Assembly: GCF_041052385.1 (NCBI RefSeq)
Contig: NZ_CP163439.1
Coordinates: 4,949,001-5,013,000 of the forward strand
Reading direction: 5' to 3'
Length of the DNA: 64,000 bases
Source: Streptomyces sp. R28
Lineage (GTDB): Bacteria > Actinomycetota > Actinomycetes > Streptomycetales > Streptomycetaceae
In this document: positions 15,259 to 22,918 of the stretch, piece by piece
Layout of the letters: each line of letters starts with the position of its first letter
Position numbering within the stretch: position 1 is the first letter of the stretch
Notes under the pieces: generated by a model
Told to the model about the DNA's origin: nothing
Seen by the model: only the letters and a program-made list of their open reading frames with translations
The model's database searches: none
Translations under genes and position numbers: made by a program

Positions 15259-16563
15259 ATGCCCGTACCCATACCGCGGCAGAGAGCGATCCCGGCCGTG
15301 GAGAGTGGTCAGGCGCAGGCCGCGTCCCCAGGCGGCGGCACCCTCCGGGAAGAGGCCCCGCGTAAGGAAGAGACGGTCGAGAACACCACCCACACCAACC
15401 TGACGCTGCTGCTGATCGAGGACGATCCCGGCGGCTCGGCGATCGTGCCCGAGCTGCTCGACTCGGACGGCAAGCCCATCCGGGTGCGCACCGCGCGCAA
15501 CCTCACCGAGGCCGAGCGGCTGCTGACCGACGACGTCCACTGCATCCTGCTGGACCTCGCGCTCGCGGCGCCCGGCCGGGTCGCCGACGACGACGAGCTG
15601 GCCGTGCTCAAGCACGTCCTGGAGCTCGCGCCCCGGCATGCCGTCCTCGCGCTCACCGCCTCCGGCGACGCCGAGCGCGGCGCGAAGGCCGTGCGCGTCG
15701 GCGCCCAGGACTACCTCTTCCGGGACGAGCTGGACGGGCGGCTGCTGAGCCGGGCGATCCGGTACGCCGTTGAGCGGAAACGGTCCGACACGGCCGAGCG
15801 GCGCCTTGCCGAGGGCCGGATGCGGGCGCAGGAGAACCGGCGTCTGGAGCGCGGTCTACTGCCCACGCCGCTGCTGGAGGGCTCCTCGCTGCGGTTCGCC
15901 GCGCGATATCGGCCCGGCCGTTCGCGTGCGCTGCTGGGCGGTGACTTCTACGACGTCGTCCGCACCGCGGACGGCACCGTGCACGCCATGATCGGCGACG
16001 TCTGCGGGCACGGGCCCGACGAGGCGGCGCTCGGCGTGGAGCTGCGCATCGCCTGGCGCGCGCTGACGCTGGCGGGACTGTGCGGGGACGCTCTGCTGGG
16101 CACGCTCCAGCAGGTCCTCGAGCACGAACGGGCCGACGACGAGATCTTCGCGACCCTGTGCACGGTGGACATCGCGCCGGACGGCCGTCGGGCCGGGTTG
16201 TGCCTGGCGGGGCACCCGTCACCGCTGCTGGCCCGGCCCGGACGGCCCGCGCAGTTGTTGCCGTACGACAACAACGGGCCCGCGCTCGGCCTGCTGCCTG
16301 GGGCTCGGTGGCCGCGGATGGAGGTCAAGCTGGGGGCGGAGTGGAGCCTGATGCTCTACACCGACGGCTTGATCGAGGGGCGTGTCGGCGAGGGCCGGGA
16401 ACGGCTTGGCCAGGACGGCATGGTGGAGATGGTGCGACGGCAGCTCTCCGAGGGGTTGCGCGGAGAGGCGCTGCTGCGGGCCTCGGTCAATGAGGTGCGG
16501 GACCTCAACGGGGGCGAGCTGACGGACGACGTGGCTGTGCTGTTGCTCGACCGGGGGGTCTGA
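15259..16563 (+). CDS. Response-regulator receiver fused to a PP2C/RsbU-type phosphatase
   Basis: A 434-residue cytoplasmic protein. The start ATG 15259 follows GGGAGGGAAGGAA. Residues ~45-165 are a receiver domain (LTLLLIEDDPGG acidic pocket; IQ-type CILLDLALAAPG with the phospho-acceptor Asp; LALTASGD). A coiled linker (ERRLAEGRMRAQENRRLERGLLP, split at QENRR) leads to a PP2C-type phosphatase: LGGDFYDVV, IGDVCGHGPDEAALG, LCLAGHPSPLL, LMLYTDGLIEGR and ELTDDVAVLLLD supply the metal-binding aspartates. Such proteins dephosphorylate anti-anti-sigma factors, so a partner-switching stress or development pathway is likely. Confidence 0.93.
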   Translation: MPVPIPRQRAIPAVESGQAQAASPGGGTLREEAPRKEETVENTTHTNLTLLLIEDDPGGSAIVPELLDSDGKPIRVRTARNLTEAERLLTDDVHCILLDLALAAPGRVADDDELAVLKHVLELAPRHAVLALTASGDAERGAKAVRVGAQDYLFRDELDGRLLSRAIRYAVERKRSDTAERRLAEGRMRAQENRRLERGLLPTPLLEGSSLRFAARYRPGRSRALLGGDFYDVVRTADGTVHAMIGDVCGHGPDEAALGVELRIAWRALTLAGLCGDALLGTLQQVLEHERADDEIFATLCTVDIAPDGRRAGLCLAGHPSPLLARPGRPAQLLPYDNNGPALGLLPGARWPRMEVKLGAEWSLMLYTDGLIEGRVGEGRERLGQDGMVEMVRRQLSEGLRGEALLRASVNEVRDLNGGELTDDVAVLLLDRGV

Positions 16564-16705
16564 GCGGGAGCGCACCGCTTGGCTGTGCCGATTGCGGGAG
16601 CGCACCGCTTGGCTGTGCCGATTGCGGGAGCGCACCGCTTGGCTGTGCCGATTGCGGGAGCGCGCCGCCTGAGTTGTGCCGGTCACGGGAGCCCGCCGCA
16701 GTGGG
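16564..16705 (+). repeat. 30-bp tandem repeat, three exact and two diverged units
   Basis: A 30-bp unit beginning GCGGGAGCGCACCGCTTGGC is repeated exactly at 16564, 16594 and 16624; a fourth copy (16654-16683) and a partial fifth are diverged. It starts immediately after the stop codon of the phosphatase gene and lies between convergent genes. There is no spacer between units, so it is not CRISPR. Confidence 0.95.
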
Positions 16706-16796
16706 CGCTGTCGTTCGCCGTCCGCGGGGCGTTGTGGCTGGTCGCGCCCACGCGGCGCACCGCATATCGATACGGCCCCGCACGCCCCTCAGGGCC

Positions 16797-17147
16797 CTAC
16801 CGTCCGCCGTTCCACGGGCCGTAAGGGCCGTCGCTGCTGGAGCCCTTTCTGCTGCGGCCGCCGCCCGGAAGTCCCTTGATCGCCGGGCGTACGTCCACCA
16901 TGTACACGATCGTCGCGATGAGGCCGAGGATCGGCAGGAACGACAGGATGTTGAAGATCAGGTTCACGATGAAGGCGAGCCCGAGGATGATCAGCCAGAA
17001 CGGCTTGGACTGCTTGTCCGCCGCGCGGTAGGCGTCCTCACGGCGCATGGCCGCGTCGATCAGCGCGAAGCCGCTGAAAAGGATCAGGGCCATGCTCAGC
17101 AGCCACATGAACCCCGCGAATCCCTGCATCAGCACAACGTCCACCAC
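16797..17147 (-). CDS. DUF2516 family membrane protein
   Basis: A 116-residue protein with two or three membrane segments: MQGFAGFMWLLSMALILFSGF (split at MALILF), PFWLIILGLAFIVNLIF and LSFLPILGLIATIVYMVDV. Between them is the conserved polar loop RREDAYRAADKQSKPFW. The tail is Gly/Arg/Ser-rich and ends in DGPYGPWNGGR. This is the usual layout of DUF2516; the function is unknown. It lies downstream of the HbhA-like gene on the same strand, after a hairpin. The start is uncertain: GTG 17147, GTG 17144 or the ATG at 17129. Confidence 0.83.
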   Translation of the reverse strand: MVDVVLMQGFAGFMWLLSMALILFSGFALIDAAMRREDAYRAADKQSKPFWLIILGLAFIVNLIFNILSFLPILGLIATIVYMVDVRPAIKGLPGGGRSRKGSSSDGPYGPWNGGR

Positions 17148-17208
17148 CTGGTTCGGCTCGTACCTACGCGGTCACCGTACCCGCAACCGCAGGCCCGCTA
17201 CCCGAACA

Positions 17209-17241
17209 ACGGGCCGAGCACCGTGTAAGTGCCCGGCCCGT
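17209..17241 (-). terminator. Hairpin terminator after the HbhA-like gene
   Basis: ACGGGCCGAGCAC (17209-17221) pairs with GTGCCCGGCCCGT (17229-17241), with one mismatch and a 7-base loop. Confidence 0.65.
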
Positions 17242-17273
17242 GTCCGACCGCTCTTCTTCACCCGTCCGTGTTA

Positions 17274-17963
17274 CTAGGCGGGCGGAGTCGTCTTCTTGGC
17301 GGTGGTCTTGCGGGTCGTGGTCTTCTTGGCGGTGGTCTTCTTCGCCGCGGCGGCCTCAGCGGCGGGCTGGGTCTCGGCGGGCTTGGCCTCGGCCTTGTCC
17401 TCCTTGACCTCGACCGGCTCGGCCTTCGGCTCGACGGCGACCGCGAGCTCCTCGATCTCCTCGGCGGCCTCGCCGCGCCAGGTCTTCACGGCCTGCTCGC
17501 CGTGCTCGGCGACCTTCTCGTAGGTCTCGCGAGCCTTCACGGCGTACTCGGCGGCGACGCCGACGGTGCGCAACGCGAGGTCCTGAGCGCTCTCGCCGAA
17601 CTTCTTCAGGTCGGCGTCGATGCTGCTGCCGAACTTCTTGAAGTCCGCGTCCAGGTTGCTGCCGAACTTCTTGATGTCGGCGTCCAGGTTGCCGATGAAC
17701 TCGTTGACCCTGGCCTGGATGGTCTCCTGCGCCTCCTTGGCCTTGACGCCGGCCTCCTTGGCGCGGGCGGTGGCCTTCTCCTGGACGGCCTTCGGGTCGG
17801 TGTTGCGAACGGCGTCGATCCGGCCCGGCGCCTCGGCGCGCAGCTGCTCCACCAGACCGGGCACCTTCTTGGCCTGCTGGAGGGCCAGGTCGGCGGTGCC
17901 GGCGGCGAAGTAGAGCGGGGTCGGGTCGCTGAAGGTCTTACGCAGGTCGTCGGTGATGGCCAT
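17274..17963 (-). CDS. Heparin-binding haemagglutinin (HbhA)-like coiled-coil protein
   Basis: A 229-residue protein. The start MAITDDLRKTFSDPTPLYFAAG and the following amphipathic helices match the N-terminal half of mycobacterial HbhA. Residues ~85-125 contain three near-identical decapeptides of the type NLDADIKKFGS. The C-terminus is Ala/Glu/Lys-rich and ends in a KKTTAKKTT-type basic tail, the heparin/DNA-binding part of HbhA. In streptomycetes its role is unclear (surface adhesion, lipid or cell-envelope organisation). It is 71 bp downstream of the XRE regulator gene and probably in one operon with it. Confidence 0.85.
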   Translation of the reverse strand: MAITDDLRKTFSDPTPLYFAAGTADLALQQAKKVPGLVEQLRAEAPGRIDAVRNTDPKAVQEKATARAKEAGVKAKEAQETIQARVNEFIGNLDADIKKFGSNLDADFKKFGSSIDADLKKFGESAQDLALRTVGVAAEYAVKARETYEKVAEHGEQAVKTWRGEAAEEIEELAVAVEPKAEPVEVKEDKAEAKPAETQPAAEAAAAKKTTAKKTTTRKTTAKKTTPPA

Positions 17964-18034
17964 GGTGATGGTCCTCCCGGGTTGCTTCGAGGTGAGGGTT
18001 TTGGGTCCCGCGGTCGGCCTGCCGGTGCGCGTGG

Positions 18035-18652
18035 TCAGCCGGCCGACTGCTGGGGGTCGTTCGGGTGCTCCGAGTCGGCGTCGTTGCCGCCGGACGTACG
18101 GGGTGTGCGGGGCGTGCGGGTCGCTCGCGTCGTGCGGGTACGGCGCGCGGCGGGCTTACGGCGTACGGCGGTGTCATCGCCCTGAGCGTCCGCCGCACCG
18201 TCGGGGTGGCCGTCGCTCGAGACGGCCTCGGCCGACGCGACGGCTTCCACTGCCTCGACAGCCTCGACCACCTCGGTGGCCTCGCCCGCCTCGGGGGATA
18301 TCCCGAACCCGTTCTCCTTGCGGAAGGATTCGTAGATCTGGAGCAGTACCTGCTTCTGCCGCTCGTTCAGCGTGGGATCGGCGAGGATGACGGCGCGTGT
18401 CTCCACCTCGTCCCGGTCCCGCTCGGCATCGAGGATGCCGGCCCGGACGTACAGCGTCTCGGCGGAGATCCGCAGCGCCTTGGCGACCTGCTGCAGCACC
18501 TCCGCGCTCGGCTTGCGCAGGCCACGCTCGATCTGGCTCAGATACGGATTGGACACCCCCGCGGCATCGGCGAGTTGCCGCAGTGACAGCTGCGCGTTGC
18601 GCCGCTGCTCACGCAGATAGTCACCGAGATTGCCGACGTTGAGCGATGCCAT
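18035..18652 (-). CDS. XRE-family helix-turn-helix regulator
   Basis: A 205-residue protein. The HTH_3 domain is at residues 8-62 (LGDYLREQRRNAQLSLRQLADAAGVSNPYLSQIERGLRKPSAEVL; recognition part SNPYLSQIERG). An intermediate helical segment (ERQKQVLLQIYESFRKENG) follows. The last ~90 residues are low-complexity: Glu/Ala/Val repeats, then Arg/Thr/Pro repeats. ATG 18652 follows GGTGGAGG. It is a cytoplasmic DNA-binding protein, presumably controlling the HbhA-like gene behind it and possibly itself through the palindrome 31 bp upstream. Confidence 0.88.
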   Translation of the reverse strand: MASLNVGNLGDYLREQRRNAQLSLRQLADAAGVSNPYLSQIERGLRKPSAEVLQQVAKALRISAETLYVRAGILDAERDRDEVETRAVILADPTLNERQKQVLLQIYESFRKENGFGISPEAGEATEVVEAVEAVEAVASAEAVSSDGHPDGAADAQGDDTAVRRKPAARRTRTTRATRTPRTPRTSGGNDADSEHPNDPQQSAG

Positions 18653-18682
18653 GCCTCCACCTTGCCTCACCCTCGCTAACTA

Positions 18683-18702
18683 TTGCAAGCACCCGCTTGC
18701 AA
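18683..18702. promoter_or_regulatory. 20-bp perfect palindrome, candidate operator
   Basis: TTGCAAGC-ACCC-GCTTGCAA, 8-bp arms around 4 bp, located 31 bp upstream of the XRE gene and 60 bp upstream of the divergent kinase-like gene. It stands out in an otherwise GC-rich region. Confidence 0.65.
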
Positions 18703-18762
18703 AAGTGCGCCACGCCACGCGACGGGGGCTCCGCGGCCCGCACAGCGCTAGCGTCGGGCCTC

Positions 18763-19287
18763 ATGATCGTATGGCTCAACGGCACCCACGGCGCGGGCAA
18801 AACGACGACCAGTGCACTCGTGCAGCAGCTGATCCCGGATTCACGGGTGCTCGACGCCGAGAAGGTCGGCGAGACACTCATGGACATCACGCCGGGGCTG
18901 CCCGGGACGGACAACTTCCAGCACTGGCCGCCGTGGCGGCCGCTCGTGGTCGAGACCGCCCGCCGCGTACTCGAATACACCGGCGGCACTCTGGTGATGC
19001 CCATGACCGTCCTGGTCGAGCAGTACTGGCGCGAGATCAGCACGGGCCTCGCCCGACACGCCATTCCAGTACGGCACTTCGTCCTCCACGCCGACCAGGA
19101 CACCCTCCGCGGACGCATCGAGGGGGACACCGCCCTCGGCCCCTCCCCGTTCCGCCTCAGATACCTGGAGCCCTACGCCGAGGCGGCCCGCACATGGCTG
19201 CACGGTGAGGCCGAGGTCATCGACACCACGCACCTCACGCCCGCCCAGGCCGCCCGGCAGATCGCGGAGGCCGTCAAGAGGTCCTGA
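18763..19287 (+). CDS. Small P-loop kinase-like ATPase (TmrB-like)
   Basis: A 174-residue protein. The P-loop is at the very start (MIVWLNGTHGAGKTTTSALV, motif GTHGAGKTT at residues 7-15), followed by VLDAEKVGETLM and WPPWRPLVVETA. Later motifs are GTLVMPMTVL, HFVLHADQDTLRGRIEGD and a C-terminal DTTHLTPAQAARQIAEAV. This is the layout of TmrB (tunicamycin resistance) and related shikimate/gluconate-kinase-like proteins. The substrate is unknown. ATG 18763 lacks a ribosome binding site; TAGCGT at 18749 suggests a leaderless transcript. It is divergent from the XRE gene. Confidence 0.82.
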   Translation: MIVWLNGTHGAGKTTTSALVQQLIPDSRVLDAEKVGETLMDITPGLPGTDNFQHWPPWRPLVVETARRVLEYTGGTLVMPMTVLVEQYWREISTGLARHAIPVRHFVLHADQDTLRGRIEGDTALGPSPFRLRYLEPYAEAARTWLHGEAEVIDTTHLTPAQAARQIAEAVKRS

Positions 19288-19400
19288 CGGCGACAGCGGG
19301 ATCGACGAGCAGCCGGGACGGCGAACACCACGTGATCGGCCCGCGCCCCCGCCATGTCACAAAACGGACGTGCCGACTCGTCCAAGGTAGTGAGAGGCCC

Positions 19401-19460
19401 AGGCCTTGAGCAGGGCCTTGGAGAGAGCCTTGGAAAGGACCCTGGAAAGGGCCTTGAGAA
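19401..19460 (+). repeat. 12-bp degenerate tandem repeat, five units
   Basis: Five 12-bp units of the form RGGCCTTGGARA: AGGCCTTGAGCA, GGGCCTTGGAGA, GAGCCTTGGAAA, GGACCCTGGAAA, GGGCCTTGAGAA. They lie just upstream of the epimerase gene. Confidence 0.9.
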
Positions 19461-19490
19461 ACGTCTTCCGGAATCAGGACGGTGAGTGTC

Positions 19491-20420
19491 ATGCGGGTGT
19501 TCGTGGCAGGCGGCACCGGGGTCATCGGGCGGCGGCTGGTGCCGCAGCTCGTGGGCCGTGGTCACCACGTGACGGCTACGACGACGAGCGCGGCCAAGCT
19601 GGACCTGCTGAAGCAGCTGGGCGCGGACGGCGTCGTGATGGACGGGCTGGACGCCGGGTCGGTCTCCGCGGCAGTGGCCGCGGCCCGGCCGGACGTGCTC
19701 GTGCACCAGATGACGGCGATCTCCGTGCCGCACTCCGGCAAGCCCGACATCAGGCACTTCGACCGCTGGTTCGCCACCACGAACCGGCTGCGCACCGAGG
19801 GCACGGACCACCTGCTGGCCGCGGCGGCGGCGGCCGGCGTCCCCCACTTCGTCGCACAGAGCGCCGCCATCTGGAACGGCGTCCGCGAGGGCGGATGGGT
19901 GAAGACCGAGGAGGACCCACTGCCCGTGGAGACGGGGAAGCTGCGCGCGCTGGCGGACGCGATCCGCCACATCCAGGACGTGGTCCTCAAAGCCGACGGG
20001 ACGGTCCTGCGGTACGGCGGGTTCTACGGGCCGGGCGCCACCGACGACCAGGTCGAGCTCGTACGCAAGCGGCAGTTCCCGCTGGTCGGGGGCGGCACCG
20101 GCTACTGCTCCTGGGTGCATCTCGACGACGCCGCGAGCGCCACCGTCCTGGCCGTGGAGCAGCGGGCGAGGGGCGTGTTCAACATCGTCGACGACGAACC
20201 GGCGCCGGCCAGCGAATGGCTGCCGTATCTGGCGGCCTGCGCGGGGGCGAAGCCTCCGCTTCGGGTGCCCAAGTGGCTGGCCCGGCTGCTGGCCGGGGAC
20301 GTGCTGGTGACGATGATGACCGAGGGGCGCGGGTTCTCCAACGCCAAGGCCAGGCGGGAGCTCGGCTGGGAGCCGCGTTATCCGTCCTGGCGCCAGGGGT
20401 TCCGGGCGGAGCTGGCCTGA
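19491..20420 (+). CDS. NAD(P)-dependent epimerase/dehydratase (extended SDR-like)
   Basis: A 309-residue protein with the nucleotide loop VAGGTGVIGRRLVPQLV (GxxGxxG) at the start. GVPHFVAQSAAIWNG marks the active-site strand, and a further fold marker is GGFYGPG. The usual catalytic YxxxK is not clearly present, so it may be an atypical reductase or an NAD-binding sensor. Later conserved segments are YCSWVHLDDAASATVLAVE and GVFNIVDDEPAPASEWLPYL. GTG 19482 in the same frame is an alternative start; GGTGAG fits ATG 19491 as a ribosome binding site. It converges on the HxlR gene. Confidence 0.85.
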   Translation: MRVFVAGGTGVIGRRLVPQLVGRGHHVTATTTSAAKLDLLKQLGADGVVMDGLDAGSVSAAVAAARPDVLVHQMTAISVPHSGKPDIRHFDRWFATTNRLRTEGTDHLLAAAAAAGVPHFVAQSAAIWNGVREGGWVKTEEDPLPVETGKLRALADAIRHIQDVVLKADGTVLRYGGFYGPGATDDQVELVRKRQFPLVGGGTGYCSWVHLDDAASATVLAVEQRARGVFNIVDDEPAPASEWLPYLAACAGAKPPLRVPKWLARLLAGDVLVTMMTEGRGFSNAKARRELGWEPRYPSWRQGFRAELA

Positions 20421-20432
20421 GCCGCACGGCTC

Positions 20433-20454
20433 GTACCCACTTTTTTGTGGGTAC
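20433..20454. terminator. 8-bp hairpin with a T6 loop between convergent genes
   Basis: GTACCCAC (20433-20440), TTTTTT, GTGGGTAC (20447-20454). It is placed 12 bp after the epimerase stop. A terminator is the simplest reading; the palindrome could also bind a protein. Confidence 0.55.
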
Positions 20455-20552
20455 TTGGCAGCGCTCCGCCGCCGTCCGACCCTGGATACGGGTGATCGAC
20501 GAGGCGCAGGACTCGCCCGGCAGTCGTACGGCGGACGGAGGTGGCGTTCAGG

Positions 20553-20900
20553 TCAGGAGGCCGGCTGGGTCTCGGTCAGTCGCTCCAGGCGGCGGTGGCC
20601 CCAGTCGGAGAGCGGGCCGAGAGCCTCGGCCAGGTCACGGCCGAACCCGGTCAGGGAGTACACGGTCTTCAACGGCAGGACGTCGTACACCTCACGGTGC
20701 ACCAGACCGTCCGTCTCCATCTCGCGCAGCGCCTGGGTCAGCACCTTCTCGCTGAGGCCCGGCAGCCGGCGGCGCAGTTCCGCCGGGCGGAGCGGGCCGG
20801 ACTCCAGCAGCCACAGCAGCGACGTCTTCCACTTGCCGTCGATCACGGCGATCGCGGCGGTCACCCCGCAGACGTTCGGGTCATGGCGCCGACGCGTCAT
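20553..20900 (-). CDS. HxlR-family winged-helix regulator
   Basis: A 115-residue protein with the HxlR signature: CGVTAAIAVIDGKWKTSLLW (Cys followed by the IxGKW motif), RPAELRRRLPGLSEKVLTQALREME (recognition helix) and the wing VPLKTVYSLTGFGRDL-type segment LPLKTVYSLTGFG. The single N-terminal Cys at residue 11 is the redox- or aldehyde-sensing residue in relatives. It is divergent from the imine reductase-like gene with 58 bp between them and probably regulates it. Confidence 0.93.
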   Translation of the reverse strand: MTRRRHDPNVCGVTAAIAVIDGKWKTSLLWLLESGPLRPAELRRRLPGLSEKVLTQALREMETDGLVHREVYDVLPLKTVYSLTGFGRDLAEALGPLSDWGHRRLERLTETQPAS

Positions 20901-20958
20901 ACCCCACCCCTTTTGTCAGCAATTCATCAACTATCGCCACCCTACAGGGAGTTGAGTC

Positions 20959-21879
20959 ATGCCCACATACGCCGACGAGCCCGCCTTCACCCCCACCGTC
21001 ACCGTCCTCGGTCTCGGCCCGATGGGGCGGGCCCTGGCCGGGGCGTTCCTGGACGCGGGAGTGCGGGTCACCGTCTGGAACCGCACGCCGGGGCGGGACC
21101 GGGAGCTCGTGGACCGCGGTGCCACGGCGGCCGCGTCCCCTGCGGAGGCGGTCGCCGCCGGTGCGCTGACCGTCGTCTGCGTGGTCAATTACGACGCCGC
21201 CGACTCCGTCCTGCGGCAGGACGCGGTCACCGACGCGCTCAAGGGCCGTACGGTCGTGAACCTGACCGCCGACACCCCGGCACGGGCCCGGGACGCTGCG
21301 GAATGGGCGGCCGCGCACGGCATCCGTTATCTGGACGGCGCGATCATGTCGATGACCACGACCATCGGGACACCCGACGCGGTGGTCATCTACAGCGGTC
21401 CGCAGGAGCTCTACCGCGAGCACCGCCCCGTCCTCGACGCCCTGGGCGGCACCCACACCCACCTCGGCGAGGACATCGGCCGGGCCGCCGCCTACGACAT
21501 CGCCCTGCTCGACATCTTCTGGACGGCGATGGCCGGCTACGCGCACGCCCTGGCCGTGGCACGGGCCGAGGGCATCACCGCGCGGGAGCTCCTCCCCCTC
21601 GCCCAGGGCATCGGCGCGATCCTGCCGCCGCTCTTCGAGGAGTTCGCGGGCGACGTCGACGACGGCACCTACTCCGGCGAACTCAACCCGATCACCTCCG
21701 CCGTCTCCTCCATGGCCCACATCGTCCAGGCCTCCGAGTCCCACGGCATCGAGGCGGGCATGATCCGCGCCGCCGAAGGACTGGCCCGCCGGGTCGTCGC
21801 CCTCGGCCACGGGACGGACGGCTTCATGCGGGTCACCGAACTGCTGGGCCGCTCCCGCACCGGCCACTCCCGGCAGTGA
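20959..21879 (+). CDS. Imine reductase-like NAD(P)-dependent dehydrogenase
   Basis: A 306-residue protein. The Rossmann start VTVLGLGPMGRALAGAFLDAG, split by the motif GLGPMG, and NRTPGRDRELVDRGA favour NADPH. The C-terminal helical dimerisation domain (DIALLDIFWTAMAGYAHALA, split at DIFWTAM; ITARELLPLAQGIGAILPPL) matches imine reductases and 3-hydroxyisobutyrate dehydrogenase relatives. The catalytic Lys of hydroxyacid dehydrogenases is replaced, in line with imine reductases, which often use Asp or Tyr; the exact residue needs an alignment. It is transcribed away from the HxlR regulator, a common pairing. Confidence 0.88.
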   Translation: MPTYADEPAFTPTVTVLGLGPMGRALAGAFLDAGVRVTVWNRTPGRDRELVDRGATAAASPAEAVAAGALTVVCVVNYDAADSVLRQDAVTDALKGRTVVNLTADTPARARDAAEWAAAHGIRYLDGAIMSMTTTIGTPDAVVIYSGPQELYREHRPVLDALGGTHTHLGEDIGRAAAYDIALLDIFWTAMAGYAHALAVARAEGITARELLPLAQGIGAILPPLFEEFAGDVDDGTYSGELNPITSAVSSMAHIVQASESHGIEAGMIRAAEGLARRVVALGHGTDGFMRVTELLGRSRTGHSRQ

Positions 21880-21884
21880 TCCAC

Positions 21885-22110
21885 TCCTCCAGAACGGCGA
21901 AGTCCCGGGCGGTGAGGCCGTAGCGGTGGTCGACGCGCTGGAGGACGCCGACCGGGACTGGGTGGCCGCGTCTTCCAGTGCAGGCCACGGGGCCCGATCT
22001 GGGGTTCCGTACCCTCCTCCGGCCAGTCCAGCACCGGCAGCGAGAGGGGGGCGGCGTGGATCAGCCGATGAGCGCCGTAAGGAAAGAACCGTGCGGAAAG
22101 GACCGTGCCG
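21885..22110 (-). pseudogene. Possible frameshifted gene remnant
   Basis: On the minus strand one frame reads LIHAAPLSLPVLDWPEEGTE then PQIGPRGLHWKTRP; a second frame continues HPVPVGVLQRVDHRYGLTAR then DFAVLEEWI. Joined by one base change near 21965 they would make one protein-like segment, but no start, domain or family is recognised. It partly overlaps the 3' end of the RraA gene region. Confidence is low. Confidence 0.25.
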
Positions 22111-22122
22111 AAAAGGTCCCGC

Positions 22123-22746
22123 TCAGCCCTCGAACCCCCGCTCCGCAAGGATCTTGTCGATGCGCGCCCGGTGCGCCTCCTCCCAGGCGTCGAGGGTCTC
22201 GGCGGCTTCCTTGGCCAGCTTGGTCCGGGCCGCCGTCAGGACCTCCTCCCGGCGCGCGCCCGGCACGACCACGACACCCTCCTCGTCGGCCACCACCACG
22301 TCCCCCGCGTCGACCGACACACCCCCGCACCGCACCCGCTCGTTCAACGGCCGTACGACCGACTTGGCGCCCGGGATCGGGATGACACCCCGCGCGAACA
22401 CCGGGAACCCCATCTCCCGCACCTCCGGCAGATCCCGGATCAGCCCGTCGGCGACGAACCCGGCGACACCTCGGCGGCGGGCGACGGCGCAGACGTTTCC
22501 GCCGGCCAGCGCGTAGTCCAGGTCGCCCGACTCCACCACCACGACCGAACCGGGCTCGGCGCGGTGGATGGCCGCATGCAGCATGAGGTTGTCCCCGGGC
22601 GGGCACGACACGGTGAACGCCGGTCCGGCGACGCGCGGGACCGGAGCCCACAGCGGGCGGATACCGATGTCCATCACCTGGTCGCGGCCCAGCAGGTCGG
22701 CGAGGGTGGTCGTGGGAATGCCCTGAAAATCGGTCGTGGCAGTCAT
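22123..22746 (-). CDS. RraA-like / HMG-aldolase-family protein
   Basis: A 207-residue protein. PTTTLADLLGR, the conserved GPAFTVSCPPGDNLMLHAAI segment, GSVVVVESGD, and the metal/substrate loop GFVADGLIRDLPEVREMGFP (ADGxxRD) identify the RraA fold. Members are either RNase E inhibitors or class II aldolases for 4-hydroxy-4-methyl-2-oxoglutarate. The intact Arg/Asp of DGLIRD favours the aldolase/decarboxylase activity. No ribosome binding site; TAGCTT at 22753-22758 is six bases upstream of the ATG, suggesting a leaderless mRNA. Confidence 0.9.
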   Translation of the reverse strand: MTATTDFQGIPTTTLADLLGRDQVMDIGIRPLWAPVPRVAGPAFTVSCPPGDNLMLHAAIHRAEPGSVVVVESGDLDYALAGGNVCAVARRRGVAGFVADGLIRDLPEVREMGFPVFARGVIPIPGAKSVVRPLNERVRCGGVSVDAGDVVVADEEGVVVVPGARREEVLTAARTKLAKEAAETLDAWEEAHRARIDKILAERGFEG

Positions 22747-22918
22747 ACGACGAAGCTACAGTCATGGCCATGACTGCCGGGTCGGCTTCGTGCCGTGAGC
22801 GAGTTGGGTGTTGCCCGGCCTCTGAGTGAGGCCGCGGCGGCGGGCCAGGAGCCCGCCTCTTTCTCTTCGCCTTCCCTCCGTAAGGAATCAGCGACAGAGA
22901 AAGAGAATAGAGAGAGAA

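Noticed and set aside
16564..16705. CRISPR array
   Set aside because: The 30-bp units abut with no spacers and there are no cas genes.
18683..18702. Nur box (TTGCAA-N5-TTGCAA)
   Set aside because: The TTGCAA elements are 8 bp apart, not 5, and the arms extend to an 8-4-8 palindrome, which fits an XRE operator better.
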